From Ruminococcus sp. (lineage in GTDB: Bacteria; Bacillota; Clostridia; Oscillospirales; Ruminococcaceae): a DNA stretch of 33,716 nucleotides. Shown here piece after piece: positions 32,611-33,716 of this stretch (position 1 is the stretch's first letter; each line of letters begins with the position of its first letter). The translations under genes were made by a program, and so were the position numbers. The notes under the pieces were generated by a model. The model was not told the DNA's origin. It ran no database searches and saw only the letters and a program-made list of their open reading frames with translations. The DNA is taken from positions 1 to 33,716 of the forward strand of contig JAIDCY010000120.1 of NCBI GenBank assembly GCA_029055625.1. Reading direction: 5' to 3'.

Positions 32611-33561
32611 TCAGAAATCAATCTGTGCGATAAACTGTTTCAGAGTATCAGCACTCTTACGGAGTTTTTCAAGTTCTTCTTCAAGGAGTGGTGGGTTTAC
32701 CTCTCCGGCGATACCGTGACCGTTTACAACGCATGGCAGTGAAAGACATACATCATCAATACCGTATCTGCCGTGTGTGAGTGTGGAAACAGTAAGTATA
32801 TTATTGGCATTGCGGATAATGGTTTCACAGATTTTGTTTACGGAAAGGGCGATAGCGTAGAAAGTAGCACCTTTTCTCTTGATAACCTCGCCACCTGCCA
32901 TACGTACATTTTTTTCTATAGCGTCTGTGTCGAGTTCTTCGAGTGAACGACCGGTTGAAGTCCAGTAATCGAACATATTCATACCGCCGATGTTTGTAGT
33001 AGACCACGGAACAAATGATGTATCACCATGTTCGCCGAACATATACGCATGAATACTTTTCGGACTGATACAAGCCTTTTCCGCAAGATCTGAGCGAAGT
33101 CTTGCACTGTCGAGGATAGTACCCGAACCGATAACCTGTGAGGGTTTGAGGTCAGTACACTGGAGTATAGCGTATGTAAGAATATCAACAGGATTACTTA
33201 CTACAACGTAGATTGCCTCCGGAGCGATTTTAGCAACGTTCGGCATAACCTGCTTTATGATGTTTACGTTGTTCTGCATCAGGTCAAGTCTGGACTGTCC
33301 CGGTTTTCTGCCCATACCGAGAGTTACGACAACGATATCTGAACCGGCTATATCGTCGTATGTACCGTCTGTGATGTCGAGATTGTGAGCGAATGAGATA
33401 CCATGGCGTATATCCATCGCCTCACCTTTTGCCTTAGCTTCGTTGATGTCGACGAGAACGACATCGGAGCAGGTACCATGTACTGCGAAAGTGTAAGCGA
33501 TTGTTGCACCTACATTACCAGCACCGAGAACGGAAATTTTACTACCTTTATTATCTTTCAT
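32611..33561 (-). CDS. mdh: LDH-family dehydrogenase, predicted malate dehydrogenase
   Basis: This NAD-dependent 2-hydroxyacid dehydrogenase has 316 aa from the ATG at 33561 (SD GGAGG, 11-base spacing; an ATG at 33579 overlaps the SD). Seen: the NAD site VLGAGNVGATIAY, catalytic His in FGEHGDTSFVPWS, and the substrate loop LGMGRKPGQSRLDL. The residue equivalent to position 102 of Bacillus LDH is Arg (R85), whereas lactate enzymes have Gln; Gln-to-Arg there is the classic switch to malate. The adjacent malic enzyme gene supports malate. The KGAT segment is LDH-like, so lactate activity is not excluded. Confidence 0.85.
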   Translation of the reverse strand: MKDNKGSKISVLGAGNVGATIAYTFAVHGTCSDVVLVDINEAKAKGEAMDIRHGISFAHNLDITDGTYDDIAGSDIVVVTLGMGRKPGQSRLDLMQNNVNIIKQVMPNVAKIAPEAIYVVVSNPVDILTYAILQCTDLKPSQVIGSGTILDSARLRSDLAEKACISPKSIHAYMFGEHGDTSFVPWSTTNIGGMNMFDYWTSTGRSLEELDTDAIEKNVRMAGGEVIKRKGATFYAIALSVNKICETIIRNANNILTVSTLTHGRYGIDDVCLSLPCVVNGHGIAGEVNPPLLEEELEKLRKSADTLKQFIAQIDF

Positions 33562-33716
33562 AGGATTGATAGCCTCCATAAAAAAATTTTTCGCATACGA
33601 GATACGAATTTATAGACAATTCTATTATTGCATTTAAATCAGAAAATATCTTGTATATTTATAAGTATGTAGTAATTATTGTAGAACTTCACAATGGGGT
33701 AGGTTATTTAATGTGT

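Noticed and set aside
33680-33716. Rex-type redox operator upstream of the dehydrogenase gene
   Set aside because: TTGTGAAGTTCTACAA has an 8-base gap between TTGT and ACAA instead of the 10 in the Rex consensus.

Overview
The window is an AT-rich bacterial chromosome segment that spans the replication origin. It reads as a spore-forming member of the Clostridia, most likely Oscillospiraceae/Ruminococcus-like. Four things point there: the Firmicutes origin order (dnaA divergent from rpmH-rnpA-yidD-yidC-jag-mnmE-mnmG-rsmG-noc), the spore genes spoVAD/spoVAE, an anaerobic gene set (HydF, flavodiiron protein, FeoB, malic enzyme), and consensus Firmicutes promoters and Shine-Dalgarno (SD) sites. 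The species assignment is inference.

Layout. 1-1201 has no gene. It carries a phased array of 22-bp DnaA-box-like iterons beside an AT-rich stretch just past the dnaA stop, which I read as oriC. dnaA (minus) has unusual Walker A and Walker B residues. 3130-10414 is the conserved plus-strand block for ribosomal protein, RNase P, membrane insertion and tRNA/rRNA modification. It is followed by a Noc-like ParB-family gene with a degenerate CTP-binding box, and by serS. 12892-14831 (minus) holds a 36-aa membrane protein and a redox run: flavodiiron protein, ferredoxin-thioredoxin-reductase catalytic-type protein and thioredoxin. 14832-15707 has no convincing gene and contains about two full copies of a ~145-bp imperfect tandem repeat with hairpins. 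15708-19590 is a Ca2+-ATPase followed by two TerD-family genes.

19595-23462 (minus) has feoB, a zinc-ribbon protein coupled to an ADP-ribosylglycohydrolase gene broken by one in-frame amber codon, and tRNA-Glu and tRNA-Met. 23692-24755 (plus) is a hypothetical gene overlapping a lipoprotein gene. 24794-28852 (minus) is a second Ca2+-ATPase followed by spoVAD and spoVAE, without spoVAC. 29073-30008 (minus) has a small membrane protein with 11-residue cationic repeats and a MazF toxin with no visible antitoxin. 30103-33561 (minus) has hydF, malic enzyme and an LDH-family dehydrogenase whose specificity residue predicts malate dehydrogenase.

How the genes work together. Three themes stand out: origin control with unusual DnaA, Noc and iterons; calcium handling (two P-type Ca2+ pumps, one with Ca2+-binding TerD proteins and one with the Ca-dipicolinate channel genes); and anaerobic redox metabolism (MDH plus malic enzyme as a malate shunt, hydrogenase maturation, O2/NO reduction, thioredoxin). 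The strongest candidates for new biology are the pump-SpoVAD-SpoVAE operon with its SD-sequestering hairpin, the 145-bp repeat array in front of the pump-TerD operon, and the 22-bp iteron origin.
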